NCBI GenBank assembly: GCA_039814545.1
Contig: JBCCBB010000001.1
Coordinates: forward strand, 62,001 to 126,000
Length of the DNA: 64,000 nucleotides
Reading direction: 5' to 3'
From: CALBPI01 sp039814545
GTDB lineage: Bacteria; Pseudomonadota; Gammaproteobacteria; Steroidobacterales; Woeseiaceae
Shown: piece by piece, positions 34,958-44,400 of the stretch
How the letters are laid out: every line of letters begins with the position of its first letter
Numbering within the stretch: the stretch's first letter is position 1
Program-made: the position numbers and the translations under genes
Notes under the pieces: generated by a model
Database searches by the model: none
Seen by the model: the letters and a program-made list of their open reading frames with translations, nothing else
Told to the model about the DNA's origin: nothing

Positions 34958-36136
34958 ATGTCAGACGGGCCCATCGTCATCACGGGCGCACGCCGAACGC
35001 CCATCGGCGCCTTCCAGGGCGCCCTCTCCGGCGCCAGCGCCACCGACCTCTCCGCGGCCGCCTCGAAAGCGGCAATCGCTGACAGCGGCATTGACGCCGA
35101 CCTCATCAGCGAAACGCTCATGGGCTGCGTACTACCAGCCGGCCTGGGCCAGGCGCCCGCGCGCCAGGCCGCACTGGCTGCCGGGGTGCCCCAGTCGCGC
35201 GGCGCTACCACCGTCAATAAGGTCTGTGGCTCAGGCATGAAAACCGTCATGCTCGGCCACGACCTGATTCGCGCGGGCAGCGCGCAAGTAGTGCTGGCAG
35301 GCGGCATGGAGTCCATGTCGAATGCGCCCTACCTGTTGCCCAAAGCGCGCGGCGGCTACCGCATGGGTCACCAGCAGGTCATCGACCACATGTTCTATGA
35401 CGGCCTGCAAAACCCCTATGACGACAACATGATGGGCGTGTTCGCCCAGCGTACGGCTGACCGTTACGACTTGTCGCGCGAGGCGCAGGACGCGTTCGCC
35501 CTGACCTCACTCGAACGCGCGAAAAAGGCGTGTGCGGGCGCCTTCGATGCCGAAACCACGCCCGTCACCATTTCGGGGCGTCGCGGCGACACCGTTGTCA
35601 GCGAAGACGAAGAGCCGTCACGCATCGACCCCGAGCGGATCCCGACGCTGCGGCCCGCGTTTGCAAAGGATGGCACCGTCACGGCCGCCAGCTCATCGTC
35701 AATTTCAGACGGCGCAGCCAGCCTCGTCCTGATGAACGAAGCCACCGCCTCAAGTCTCGGGGCGCAACCCATCGCACGCATCGTCGCGCACTCAGGCTTT
35801 GCACATGAGCCCGAGTGGTTCACGACTGCCCCCATTGGCGCGATCCGCAACCTACATGAGCGGCTGGGCTGGACGCCTGACGACGTCGACCTCTACGAAA
35901 TCAACGAAGCGTTTGCCTGCGTCACGATGGCGGCGATGCACGACCTCGGTCTGCCGCACGACAAAGTCAACGTCAACGGCGGCGCCTGTGCGCTGGGACA
36001 TCCTATTGGGGCATCCGGTGCGCGCATCATCGTGACTTTGGTGCACGCACTCGCGGGTCGCGGCGGCAAACGTGGCATCGCCTCGCTCTGCCTCGGCGGC
36101 GGCGAGGCCGTGGCCATCGCCATCGAGCGCCCCTGA
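34958..36136 (+). CDS. Acetyl-CoA C-acetyltransferase (thiolase)
   Basis: A 392-residue thiolase that cleaves 3-ketoacyl-CoA or condenses two acetyl-CoA. The nucleophile is Cys90 in NKVCGSGMK. The second half has the His in GHPIGASGARI (about residue 349) and the second Cys in CLGGGEA near residue 380. The sequence resembles biosynthetic-type acetoacetyl-CoA thiolases (PhaA/AtoB length), but beta-oxidation thiolases look similar. It precedes an SDR 3-hydroxyacyl-CoA dehydrogenase by 22 bases, which favours a degradative pair. Chain-length preference cannot be read. Confidence 0.92.
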   Translation: MSDGPIVITGARRTPIGAFQGALSGASATDLSAAASKAAIADSGIDADLISETLMGCVLPAGLGQAPARQAALAAGVPQSRGATTVNKVCGSGMKTVMLGHDLIRAGSAQVVLAGGMESMSNAPYLLPKARGGYRMGHQQVIDHMFYDGLQNPYDDNMMGVFAQRTADRYDLSREAQDAFALTSLERAKKACAGAFDAETTPVTISGRRGDTVVSEDEEPSRIDPERIPTLRPAFAKDGTVTAASSSSISDGAASLVLMNEATASSLGAQPIARIVAHSGFAHEPEWFTTAPIGAIRNLHERLGWTPDDVDLYEINEAFACVTMAAMHDLGLPHDKVNVNGGACALGHPIGASGARIIVTLVHALAGRGGKRGIASLCLGGGEAVAIAIERP

Positions 36137-36158
36137 ATCAGAGAGCACGAGGACGCAT

Positions 36159-36926
36159 ATGAAACTCAAAAACGCCAAGGCCATCGTTACGGGTGGCGCC
36201 TCAGGTCTCGGGCTGGCAACAGCGCGTCGCGTCATCGCCGCCGGCGGCCGCGCTACGCTGCTCGACATCAACGATGACGCGGGCGCCGCGGCCGTCGCCG
36301 AACTCGGCAACGACACGCACTACATCAATACCGACGTTAGCCAAGAAGCTGCTGTGCAGGCTGCAGTTCAAGCCGCCAGCGAGCACATGGGCGGTATCAC
36401 GCTGGCCGTCAACTGCGCCGGTATCGTGGCGCCCGGTCGCGTGCTGGGTCGTTCAGGACCCATGGCTGGCGACTATTTCGCGCGCACTGTCATGATCAAC
36501 CTTGTGGGCTCGTTCATGGTGGCCAAGGAAGCGGCCAACGTCATGCAACACAACGAGCCCGAGGCCGACGGCGAGCGCGGCGTCATCGTCAACACGGCAT
36601 CGGTGGCGGCGTTCGAGGGCCAGATCGGCCAGGCCGGTTACTCGGCGTCGAAAGGGGGTGTCGTGGGGATGACGCTGCCTCTGGCGCGAGAGCTCGCACG
36701 TTTCGGTGTTCGCGTCATGACAATCGCACCCGGCATCTTTATGACGCCGATGATGGCGAGCCTGCCCGACGACGTGCAGGCATCACTGGCCGAGCAGATC
36801 CCATTTCCCAACCGCCTGGGCACGGCAGAGGAGTTTGCCGACCTGGCGGCTTACATTTACACGAACACGATGCTCAACGGCGAGACGATCCGCCTCGACG
36901 GCGGTATCCGGATGCAGCCCAAATAA
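36159..36926 (+). CDS. SDR-family 3-hydroxyacyl-CoA dehydrogenase (type II, HSD17B10-like)
   Basis: A 255-residue short-chain dehydrogenase. The Rossmann motif is TGGASGLGLATA (about residues 11-22), NAD preference is suggested by Asp36 in LLDIND, and the catalytic residues are Ser148, Tyr161 and Lys165 (YSASK). The inserts ARTVMINLVGSF and PFPNRLGTAEEFA are typical of type II 3-hydroxyacyl-CoA dehydrogenases. The ATG at 36159 follows GAGGA; the open frame upstream overlaps the thiolase. It forms a two-gene operon with the thiolase, ending at a TTCG hairpin. Confidence 0.9.
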   Translation: MKLKNAKAIVTGGASGLGLATARRVIAAGGRATLLDINDDAGAAAVAELGNDTHYINTDVSQEAAVQAAVQAASEHMGGITLAVNCAGIVAPGRVLGRSGPMAGDYFARTVMINLVGSFMVAKEAANVMQHNEPEADGERGVIVNTASVAAFEGQIGQAGYSASKGGVVGMTLPLARELARFGVRVMTIAPGIFMTPMMASLPDDVQASLAEQIPFPNRLGTAEEFADLAAYIYTNTMLNGETIRLDGGIRMQPK

Positions 36927-36933
36927 GGTCTGT

Positions 36934-36953
36934 GGGCGCGCTTCGGCGCGCCC
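36934..36953. terminator. UUCG-tetraloop hairpin between convergent genes
   Basis: GGGCGCGC-TTCG-GCGCGCCC is an 8-base perfect stem with a cUUCGg-type tetraloop on the plus strand. It lies eight bases after the dehydrogenase stop and three before the ETF-QO stop. No T run follows. Confidence 0.6.
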
Positions 36954-36956
36954 CGC

Positions 36957-38615
36957 TTACATGCCGCTGTAGTTGGGTCCGCCGCCGCCCTCAGGCACGC
37001 GCCACTCGATGTTCTGAGTCGGGTCCTTGATGTCGCAGGTCTTGCAGTGCACGCAATTCTGCGCGTTGATCTGGAAGCGGGTTTCCCCGTCCTCCTCGAC
37101 AAACTCGTAGACACCGGCCGGGCAGTAGCGCTGCGAAGGCCCGTCGAACTTGGGCAGATGATTCCCCACCGGCACGTCCGTATTGATGACGTGCAAGTGC
37201 GAGGGCTGATCTTCCTCGTGGTTCGTGCTCGAGAGGAACACCGAAGACAGTCGGTCGAAGGTGATCTTGCCGTCGGGTTTCGGATACTCGATGCGCGGCG
37301 CCTGGTCGGCGGGCAACAGCGTCGCGTAGTCGGGCGTCTTATTGCGCAGCGTGATGGGCCACTTGCCGCGGAAGATGTTCTGGTCCAGGTAAATGAACGC
37401 CGAGCCCAAGAACCGCCCAAAGCTGTGTTGCGCCGGACCGAAGTTGCGCGTGGCGTGCAGCTCTTCCCAGACCCAGGAGTTGCGAATCGCCTCGCTGAAG
37501 CTCGTGAGCTCCGCACCACTGGGGTCGGAACCGTCGACAAACGCGTCAAACACGGCATCGGCAGCGAGCATGCCCGTCTTGATGGCCGTGTGTGAGCCCT
37601 TGATCTTCGCCGTGTTCAAAAAGCCCGCATCACAACCGACAAGCATGCCGCCGGGCACGGTGAGCTTCGGCAAGGACTGGATGCCGCCCTTGTTGACCGC
37701 GCGCGCACCATAGGACACACGCCGACCACCCTCGAGGTACTTGCGAATACCCGAGTGCAATTTCCAGCGCTGGAATTCCTCGAACGGGTAGAGGTGCGGG
37801 TTCTTATAGTCAAGCGCGATGATGTAGCCGAGGAACACTTGGTTGTTCGCGGCGTGGTAGAGAAACCCGCCACCCTCGGTGTCTTTCGGCAGGGGCCAGC
37901 CTAGCGAATGGACGACGAGGCCTGGTTCATGCAGTTCGGGGTCGATCTCCCAGACTTCCTTGAGCCCGATGCCGTAGTGCTGCGGGTCGCTATCCGCGTC
38001 GAGGTTGAACTTGCTGATGAGGTGTTTGCCCAGGCTGCCGCGACAGCCCTCGGCGAAAATCGTCTGCTTGCCGAGTAGCTCGTAACCGGGCTCGTGGTTT
38101 GCCTTGGGCTGATGGTCCTTGCCGATACCCATGTCACCCGTTGCGACACCCCGAACACGGCCATCATCGTCGTACAGGACCTCGGAGGCCGCATAGCCGG
38201 GAAACAGCATCACGCCCATTTCCTCCGCCTGCTCGGCCATCCACTGCACGAGCTTGCCCAGGCTGATGATGTAGTTGCCCTCGTTGTGCATGGGCCGCGG
38301 GATGAACATGGCAGGCACCTTGCGTGCCTTGTTCTCGCCCGTCATGTAGAGAATCTCGTCTCGGGTTACCGCGGTTTCGAGCGGCGCACCCATCGCCTTC
38401 CAATCCGGAAACAGCTCTTCAAGTGCACGCGGTTCGAACACGTTGCCCGACAGAATGTGGGCACCAAACTCCGCGCCCTTCTCAACCACAACCACAGAAA
38501 GTTCCTGGCCGCTTTCGTTGGCCCGCTTTTGCAGCTGGCAGGCGGCTGCAAGCCCGGCCGGCCCGCCACCGACGATTACGACATCAAACTCCATCGACTC
38601 GCGTTCTGTGGTCAT
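36957..38615 (-). CDS. Electron transfer flavoprotein-ubiquinone oxidoreductase
   Basis: A 552-residue membrane-associated iron-sulfur flavoprotein that passes electrons from acyl-CoA dehydrogenases via ETF to ubiquinone. The FAD motif VVIVGGGPAGLAAA is at about residues 12-25. The middle has the ubiquinone-binding and GWPLPKDTEGGGF region, and the C-terminal ferredoxin-like domain has NCVHCKTCDIKDP plus the second part of the [4Fe-4S] site. I chose the ATG at 38615 because the 37 upstream residues are not conserved. It is convergent with the thiolase operon. No etfA or etfB is in the window. Confidence 0.95.
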   Translation of the reverse strand: MTTERESMEFDVVIVGGGPAGLAAACQLQKRANESGQELSVVVVEKGAEFGAHILSGNVFEPRALEELFPDWKAMGAPLETAVTRDEILYMTGENKARKVPAMFIPRPMHNEGNYIISLGKLVQWMAEQAEEMGVMLFPGYAASEVLYDDDGRVRGVATGDMGIGKDHQPKANHEPGYELLGKQTIFAEGCRGSLGKHLISKFNLDADSDPQHYGIGLKEVWEIDPELHEPGLVVHSLGWPLPKDTEGGGFLYHAANNQVFLGYIIALDYKNPHLYPFEEFQRWKLHSGIRKYLEGGRRVSYGARAVNKGGIQSLPKLTVPGGMLVGCDAGFLNTAKIKGSHTAIKTGMLAADAVFDAFVDGSDPSGAELTSFSEAIRNSWVWEELHATRNFGPAQHSFGRFLGSAFIYLDQNIFRGKWPITLRNKTPDYATLLPADQAPRIEYPKPDGKITFDRLSSVFLSSTNHEEDQPSHLHVINTDVPVGNHLPKFDGPSQRYCPAGVYEFVEEDGETRFQINAQNCVHCKTCDIKDPTQNIEWRVPEGGGGPNYSGM

Positions 38616-38769
38616 GCTGTCTCCGTAGGCGCTACACAACGTGTGCCCCGGCGTGGGGCAACGGCGCGCCAGTCTAGCAAAGGGGCCGTTTCGCTGCACT
38701 GCAACAAGACACCCACAGGCCGCCAACGCACGCTACACTGCGCGCCAGAATTGAACCGGAGACACGCGC

Positions 38770-39879
38770 TTGGACGACGCGCCCGCGCAACCCGACAATC
38801 TGCACGCGCGTTACGACGCGCACCTCGCCCGTGAAGGCTGGTGCGACGACGCCGTGCAACGGGCGACGCTCGACCCGCTCGAGTCACTGCGCGAAGCGCT
38901 CATGGCGCGCCACCTCGCACGCGAGCGGCGCCGTTGGTGGCGGCCCTCGCCCGACCGACCCGCACCGCAAGGCCTCTACCTCTGGGGTGGCGTTGGTCGC
39001 GGCAAAACGTTTCTGATGGACCTGTTCCACGCGGCGTTGCCGCCTGTCTCCGCCAAGCGCAGCCATTTTCACCGCTTCATGTACGACGTCCACTCGGCGC
39101 TAAAGTCGCTCGACAATCGCGAAGACCCACTCGCCGACGTCGCCGACGGCATCGCCGCAGAGGCCGAGGTGCTGTGCTTTGATGAGTTCTTCGTGTCGGA
39201 CATCGCCGACGCCATGATCCTCGGCCGGCTGTTGCAACACCTGACGGCGCGCGGCGTCGTGCTCGTCGCGACGTCGAATGCACCACCCGCCGAGCTCTAC
39301 CGGGACGGCCTGCAGCGCTCGCGGTTTCTCCCGGCAATCGCCCACCTTGAAACGCATTGCGATGTCGTCCAGGTCGACGGCGGCGTGGACTACCGGCTAC
39401 GTGTCCTCGAACGCGCGGCGTGTTATCTCACGCCCGACGACGATGACGCGGCGCGGGCACTTCACGATGCCTTCACGGCGCTTACAGACCAGGCGACGCC
39501 AGAACCGGACACCATCCAGATTGCTGGTCGGCCCCTGCCGCTGCGCGCGAAGGCCGCGGGCGTGGGATGGTTCGACTTCGACGTGTTGTGCCGCGGCCCC
39601 CGCAGCCAAAACGACTACATAGAGCTCGCGCGACGCCTGCACAGCGTGCTGCTCTCGGGCGTGCCGCAAATGGATGGCAGTGACGACAACGCAGCACGAC
39701 GCTTTATCGCACTCGTCGACGAATTCTACGATCGTCGCGTCAACTTCATTGTCGCCGCCGCGGTTCCCGTCGATGCGCTCTACGTGGGACAGCGGCTCGA
39801 GTTCGAGTTCGAGCGCACGCGCAGCCGGCTCACGGAAATGCAGACAGCGGCCTACCATGCGAGCCCCCACCGACCCTGA
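38770..39879 (+). CDS. zapE: Cell division ATPase ZapE (AFG1-like)
   Basis: A 369-residue AFG1-family ATPase linked to Z-ring behaviour during division. Walker A is GGVGRGKT (about residue 78), Walker B CFDEFFVSD (about 138) and sensor residues lie in VATSNAPP. RYDAHLAREGW at the N-terminus and FDFDVLCRGPRSQNDYIELA in the C-terminal part are family features. The start is TTG at 38770. It is divergent from ETF-QO and 59 bases before a MarR gene. Confidence 0.93.
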   Translation: MDDAPAQPDNLHARYDAHLAREGWCDDAVQRATLDPLESLREALMARHLARERRRWWRPSPDRPAPQGLYLWGGVGRGKTFLMDLFHAALPPVSAKRSHFHRFMYDVHSALKSLDNREDPLADVADGIAAEAEVLCFDEFFVSDIADAMILGRLLQHLTARGVVLVATSNAPPAELYRDGLQRSRFLPAIAHLETHCDVVQVDGGVDYRLRVLERAACYLTPDDDDAARALHDAFTALTDQATPEPDTIQIAGRPLPLRAKAAGVGWFDFDVLCRGPRSQNDYIELARRLHSVLLSGVPQMDGSDDNAARRFIALVDEFYDRRVNFIVAAAVPVDALYVGQRLEFEFERTRSRLTEMQTAAYHASPHRP

Positions 39880-39938
39880 AACCCGGCGCCGCGCCGGCGG
39901 TGGCATACTAGGGTCGGGGCAGCTGCAGGAGCACAGCA

Positions 39939-40427
39939 ATGACGCAACGCGACACGGGTACCGGGGACGACGATCACCCGACGCTGGCGCTCGAGAATTT
40001 CTTGCCCTACCGCCTCTCGATCCTGTCCAACACGGTCAGTGGCACGATCGCGTCGGCCTATCACGAGCGGTTTGACCTGACGATTCCGGAGTGGCGCGTT
40101 ATGGCCGTCATTGCGCGCACACCGGGTATGTCGGCCGCGCAGGTCTCAGAGAAGACGCTGATGGACAAGGTGGCTGTGTCGCGCGCCGTCGCGCGTCTGC
40201 TCAAGTCCGGGCGGATTACGCGCGATTTTGCCGACCAGGATCGGCGCCGCTCCATCCTGCACCTCTCCGATGAAGGCCGCGCCGTCTATGATCAGGTCGC
40301 ACCGCTCGCGATCCGCATGGAGGCGGACCTGCTCGAAGGCTTCAGTGAAGAAGAGATCGAAACACTCAACACGCTGCTTGAGCGGATGCTCGCGCGGACC
40401 CACTTGATCGGGGCACCGCGCGTCTGA
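39939..40427 (+). CDS. MarR-family transcriptional regulator
   Basis: A 162-residue winged-helix regulator. It has an N-terminal dimerisation helix (LENFLPYRLSILSNTVSG), the DNA-binding region VMAVIARTPGMSAAQVSEKT with recognition helix KVAVSRAVARLLKSGR, a wing (DQDRRRSILHLSDEGR) and C-terminal helices. The ATG lies 60 bases after zapE. It is convergent with the tryptophan dioxygenase six bases away. The target is unknown; similar MarR proteins regulate aromatic or amino-acid catabolism. Confidence 0.9.
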   Translation: MTQRDTGTGDDDHPTLALENFLPYRLSILSNTVSGTIASAYHERFDLTIPEWRVMAVIARTPGMSAAQVSEKTLMDKVAVSRAVARLLKSGRITRDFADQDRRRSILHLSDEGRAVYDQVAPLAIRMEADLLEGFSEEEIETLNTLLERMLARTHLIGAPRV

Positions 40428-40433
40428 CGGTAA

Positions 40434-41297
40434 TCAGTCCTCGCGGCCCAGCGTGTCGCGGTGGATTTCCGTGCGCACGGCGATCAGTTCCTCGAAGAAC
40501 TCCTGTTCGATGGCGCGACGCAGGAACGACACACCCGTGGAGCCGCCACTGCCCATCTGGTGACCGATAATGCGTTCCACGGTTTTCATGTGGCGGAAAC
40601 GCCAGAACTGGAAATTGTTCGCGATATCAACGAGCGCCTCGCACATCTCGTAAAGGTCCCAGTGCGTCTGTGGGTCCTCGTAGATGACGCGCAACACGGC
40701 CACCACGTCGGCATCGACTTCGCGCGTATCGGTAAAGTCTCGCTCCAACGCGTGCGCCGGCATCGCGTGCCCCTGCCGCGCCAAATATCGCAGGAACACA
40801 TCGTAGAGTCCGGGTGACTCGATGGCGTCAGTGAGGCGCGCATGCCACTCGGGCAGATGCTCGTACACGGCCAGCATGCGTCGGTTGCGTTGCCCCAGAA
40901 GCACCTCGAGGTGTCGGTACTGCGGCGACTGGAACCCGGACGCGCGTCCAAACACGCTTCGGAATTCTGCGTACTCGCTGGGCGTCATGGTCTCCAGCAC
41001 GCTCCACTGCGCGTAAAGCTGTTTCTGGACCTCCTTGACACGCGCCAGGTGCTTCACGGCCTTACCCGGTCGGTCGGCTTCGAGCATCCGCATGGCCGCC
41101 TCTATTTCGTGCGCCACAAGCTTCATCCAGAGCTCGGCGACCTGGTGCTGGATGATGAATAACATCTCATCGTGGTGCGCCGGATCACTGAGCGGCTGCT
41201 GGCAGTCGAGCAGCCTCTCGAGCTGCAGATACGCCGAGTAATTTTGTCGTCGAGCGAGGTCTGTGACGATACCCGCTTCCATTTCGCGCCTGGTCAT
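40434..41297 (-). CDS. kynA: Tryptophan 2,3-dioxygenase
   Basis: A haem enzyme opening tryptophan to N-formylkynurenine, the first kynurenine-pathway step. The 288-residue protein has NYSAYLQLERLLDCQQP near the start, DEMLFIIQHQVAELW with the distal His, SGFQSPQYRHLE and the proximal-haem region FRHMKTVERIIGHQMGSGG. I chose the ATG at 41297 because GGAGGG lies eight bases upstream; an ATG five codons later is possible. No kynurenine formamidase or kynureninase lies nearby. It is divergent from NAD-GDH. Confidence 0.95.
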   Translation of the reverse strand: MTRREMEAGIVTDLARRQNYSAYLQLERLLDCQQPLSDPAHHDEMLFIIQHQVAELWMKLVAHEIEAAMRMLEADRPGKAVKHLARVKEVQKQLYAQWSVLETMTPSEYAEFRSVFGRASGFQSPQYRHLEVLLGQRNRRMLAVYEHLPEWHARLTDAIESPGLYDVFLRYLARQGHAMPAHALERDFTDTREVDADVVAVLRVIYEDPQTHWDLYEMCEALVDIANNFQFWRFRHMKTVERIIGHQMGSGGSTGVSFLRRAIEQEFFEELIAVRTEIHRDTLGRED

Positions 41298-41419
41298 TGC
41301 GCTGGCCCTCCACGGGGGTCTGAAAACCGACGAGCTTAGCAGTGCACGGCGCAGGCGCAATGCCACGTGTCACGGTCCTCGCAGCAATCCGCGGAGACCC
41401 CGCAACCGACGAGCTGATG

Positions 41420-41425
41420 TATACT
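41420..41425 (+). promoter_or_regulatory. Candidate -10 box for NAD-glutamate dehydrogenase
   Basis: TATACT, preceded by a TG, lies 60 bases before the GDH start. No -35 match at 16-18 bases. The 187-base gap also serves the divergent tryptophan dioxygenase. Confidence 0.35.
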
Positions 41426-41484
41426 CGCGCCGTCCGCACGACAGCGGCGACGCATACGGGACAGCGTCTGCCGCGGAGAGGCTC

Positions 41485-44400
41485 ATGCCAGCGCCCAAGC
41501 GCCGCAATACCGATAAACAGGAAGCGCTGATCGAGGCGATCAGTCGCGCCGCTGACAAACACGCACCTTTCAAGAATCCGGACCAGTTTCGCCGATTCTG
41601 CGCTGAGTACTTCAGGAATGTCGCCGTCGACGACATTGCCGACGACGACCCGGCATTGTTGGCCAATGCGGCACTCGCACACGCCAGCCATGCGAGGCGG
41701 CTGGCCCCCGGCGAACATGCGCTAAGAATCTACAATCCAACGCTCAGCTCCCATGGCTGGGAATCCGCGCACACCGTCATCGAGCTCGTACACGAGAACA
41801 TGCCGTTCCTCGTCGACTCGCTGAGCATGGCGCTTGGACGGATCGGCTGCGACATACAACTGACGATTCACCCGCTCATTCGAGTGCGCCGCACGGCCAA
41901 GGGTTCACTGCAGGACGTGATGACCCGCCGCGCCCAGGCGGGCCACATCGAGTCCTTCATTCGCTTCGATATCCGCCGCGAGAGCCGACCTGAACGACTC
42001 GACGCGATGCGCGATGCTTTGGAGCGCACGCTCGGCGACATCCGCGCCGCCGTCGCGGACTGGACCAAGATGCGTGCCAAGATGGCCGCCGCCATCGCCG
42101 AGGTGGAACGCGTCAAACCGGCTAACACGGCGCTGCGCGAGGAGACTATCGAGCTCTTGCGCTGGCTCAACGATGACAAGTTCACCTACCTCGGCTACCG
42201 CGAGTACCGAATCGACGACAGTGGCGAGGCGCAGAAACTGCGACCCGTGGGCCGCTCCGCACTGGGCGTCAAACGCATTCCCGGCCGGCGCGGTCGCGCA
42301 CATGAAGTCACCACGCCAATGGAGCGCTTCCGGCGTTCGCCCGATATCGTACTGCTGACCAAGGCCAACTCTCGCGCGACCGTGCACCGCGACAGCAACC
42401 TCGACTACGTCGGTATCAAGACCTACGGTCGCGACGGCAAGCCCAATGGCGAGCGTCGCTTTATTGGCCTGCTGACCTCACAGGCTTACAGCGAACACCC
42501 TGCGTCGATTCCGCTCGTACGCGGCAAAGTCGATCGCATACTGGATCGCGCTGGTCTCGACCCCACAGGTCACCGCGGCAAAGCGCTCCTCCACATTTTG
42601 AGCAACTACCCGCGCGACGAACTCTTCCAGGCAACCATCTCTGACTTGCTGCGCACGACCACGGGCATCCTGAACCTGCAGGACCGGCGTCGCGTCAAAT
42701 TGTTTTTGCGACGGGACCCGTTCCACCGCTTCTATTCTTGCCTCGTGTTCGTGCCTCGTGAGAAGTACAACACCGAAGTTCGCCAGAAGACCGAGCAGAT
42801 TCTGCTTGCTGCACTCAACGGCAACACCGTGGAGTCGACGGCCCAGGTGTCCGAAGCGACGCTGGCCCGCGTCCACCTGCTCGTCTACGCGGACGGCCGC
42901 AAGAAACCGCACATTTCGATTCGACAAATCGAGGCGACCATTGCCGATGCGGTCGTCACCTGGCGCGACCGGCTGCGAGCCGCCCTGGCCGACAACTTCG
43001 GCGAGGAACGTGGTGCCGATCTGTTCGACACCTATGGCGACATCTTCCCGCTCGCCTACGAGGAAGACCACGACGCGCAGCAGGCCTGTCACGACATTCA
43101 ACGCCTGGACACGCTGCTCACAGGCGACGCGAGTTCGCTCAAAGCGTTCGACCTGCACATCGATCCCCGCGGACCCGTTGCGGGCATCCGGTTCCGGGTC
43201 TTCCGCTTTGACGACCCCATCGCCTTGTCCGATGCCCTGCCCTTGCTCGAAAACCTGGGCCTGCGCGTGATCAACGAGCGGCCCTATCACCTGCGGACCG
43301 ATGCCAGTCCAACCTGGATCCAGGACTTTGAGGTCATGCCGATCGTCGACAAGTCCGCGGCGGAGCTTCGCGCCGTCGTGCACAAGCTCGCCATCGGATT
43401 CGCCACGCAGCTGCAAGGCCACGCCGAAGCCGACGGCTTCAACCGGCTGATTCTTTCGGCGGGACTCGACAGCCGAAACGTCGCGCTCATTCGCGCGTAC
43501 GCCAAGTACCTGCTGCAACTTGGGCTGCCGTTCAGCCAAAGCTATCTCGAGGACATACTCGCGGACCACAGCGACTTCGCAAGCGCGCTAGTCAGCTGGT
43601 TCGAATCGCGATTCGACCCGAGCTCCGACGCGGTCGCGGGTGCGCGTATCGAGCGGCTACGCGCGGTAGAGGCAGCCGTGCGCGACGCCGACAGCCTCGA
43701 TGCCGACCGGGCGCTGCGCGCGATGCTCAACACGATGCAGGCGACACGACGTTGCAATTTCTACTGGCGCGATCTCGTGGGGCAGCCCGCGCCGACGATC
43801 GCCTTCAAGCTGGCCACCGAGTCGATCGACGAGGCCCCGTTGCCGCGCCCGATGCATGAGATCTTTGTGTACTCACCGCGCGTCGAGGGTGTGCACCTGC
43901 GTGCCGGCGACGTGGCGCGCGGCGGCCTGCGCTGGTCGGACCGGCGCGAGGATTTCCGCACCGAAGTCCTGGGGCTTATGAAAGCCCAAACGGTCAAGAA
44001 CACCGTTATCGTGCCGACGGGGGCGAAAGGCGGCTTCTTCCCGAAACAACTGCCCACGGGCGACCGTGACGCGATCGGTGCCGAGGTGACCGCGTGTTAC
44101 CAACTGTTTGTGGACGCCCTGCTCTCACTGACCGACAACCTCGTCGACGGCGAAGCGCAGCGACCGGCGCAACTCGTTGCCAATGACGGTCCCGACCCTT
44201 ACCTGGTCGTCGCCGCCGACAAAGGCACGGCGCGCTTTTCTGACACCGCCAATGCGATCGCGGTCGGTCGCGACTTTTGGTTGGGGGATGCCTTCGCTTC
44301 AGGCGGTTCAGCCGGCTACGACCACAAGGTCATGGGCATCACGGCACGCGGCGCCTGGGAGGCGGTCAAGCGGCACTTCCGTGAGATGGGCGTCGACACC

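Noticed and set aside
42478..43569. 363-codon antisense open frame inside NAD-glutamate dehydrogenase
   Set aside because: It is fully within a convincing gene on the other strand, with no ribosome site or recognisable motif.
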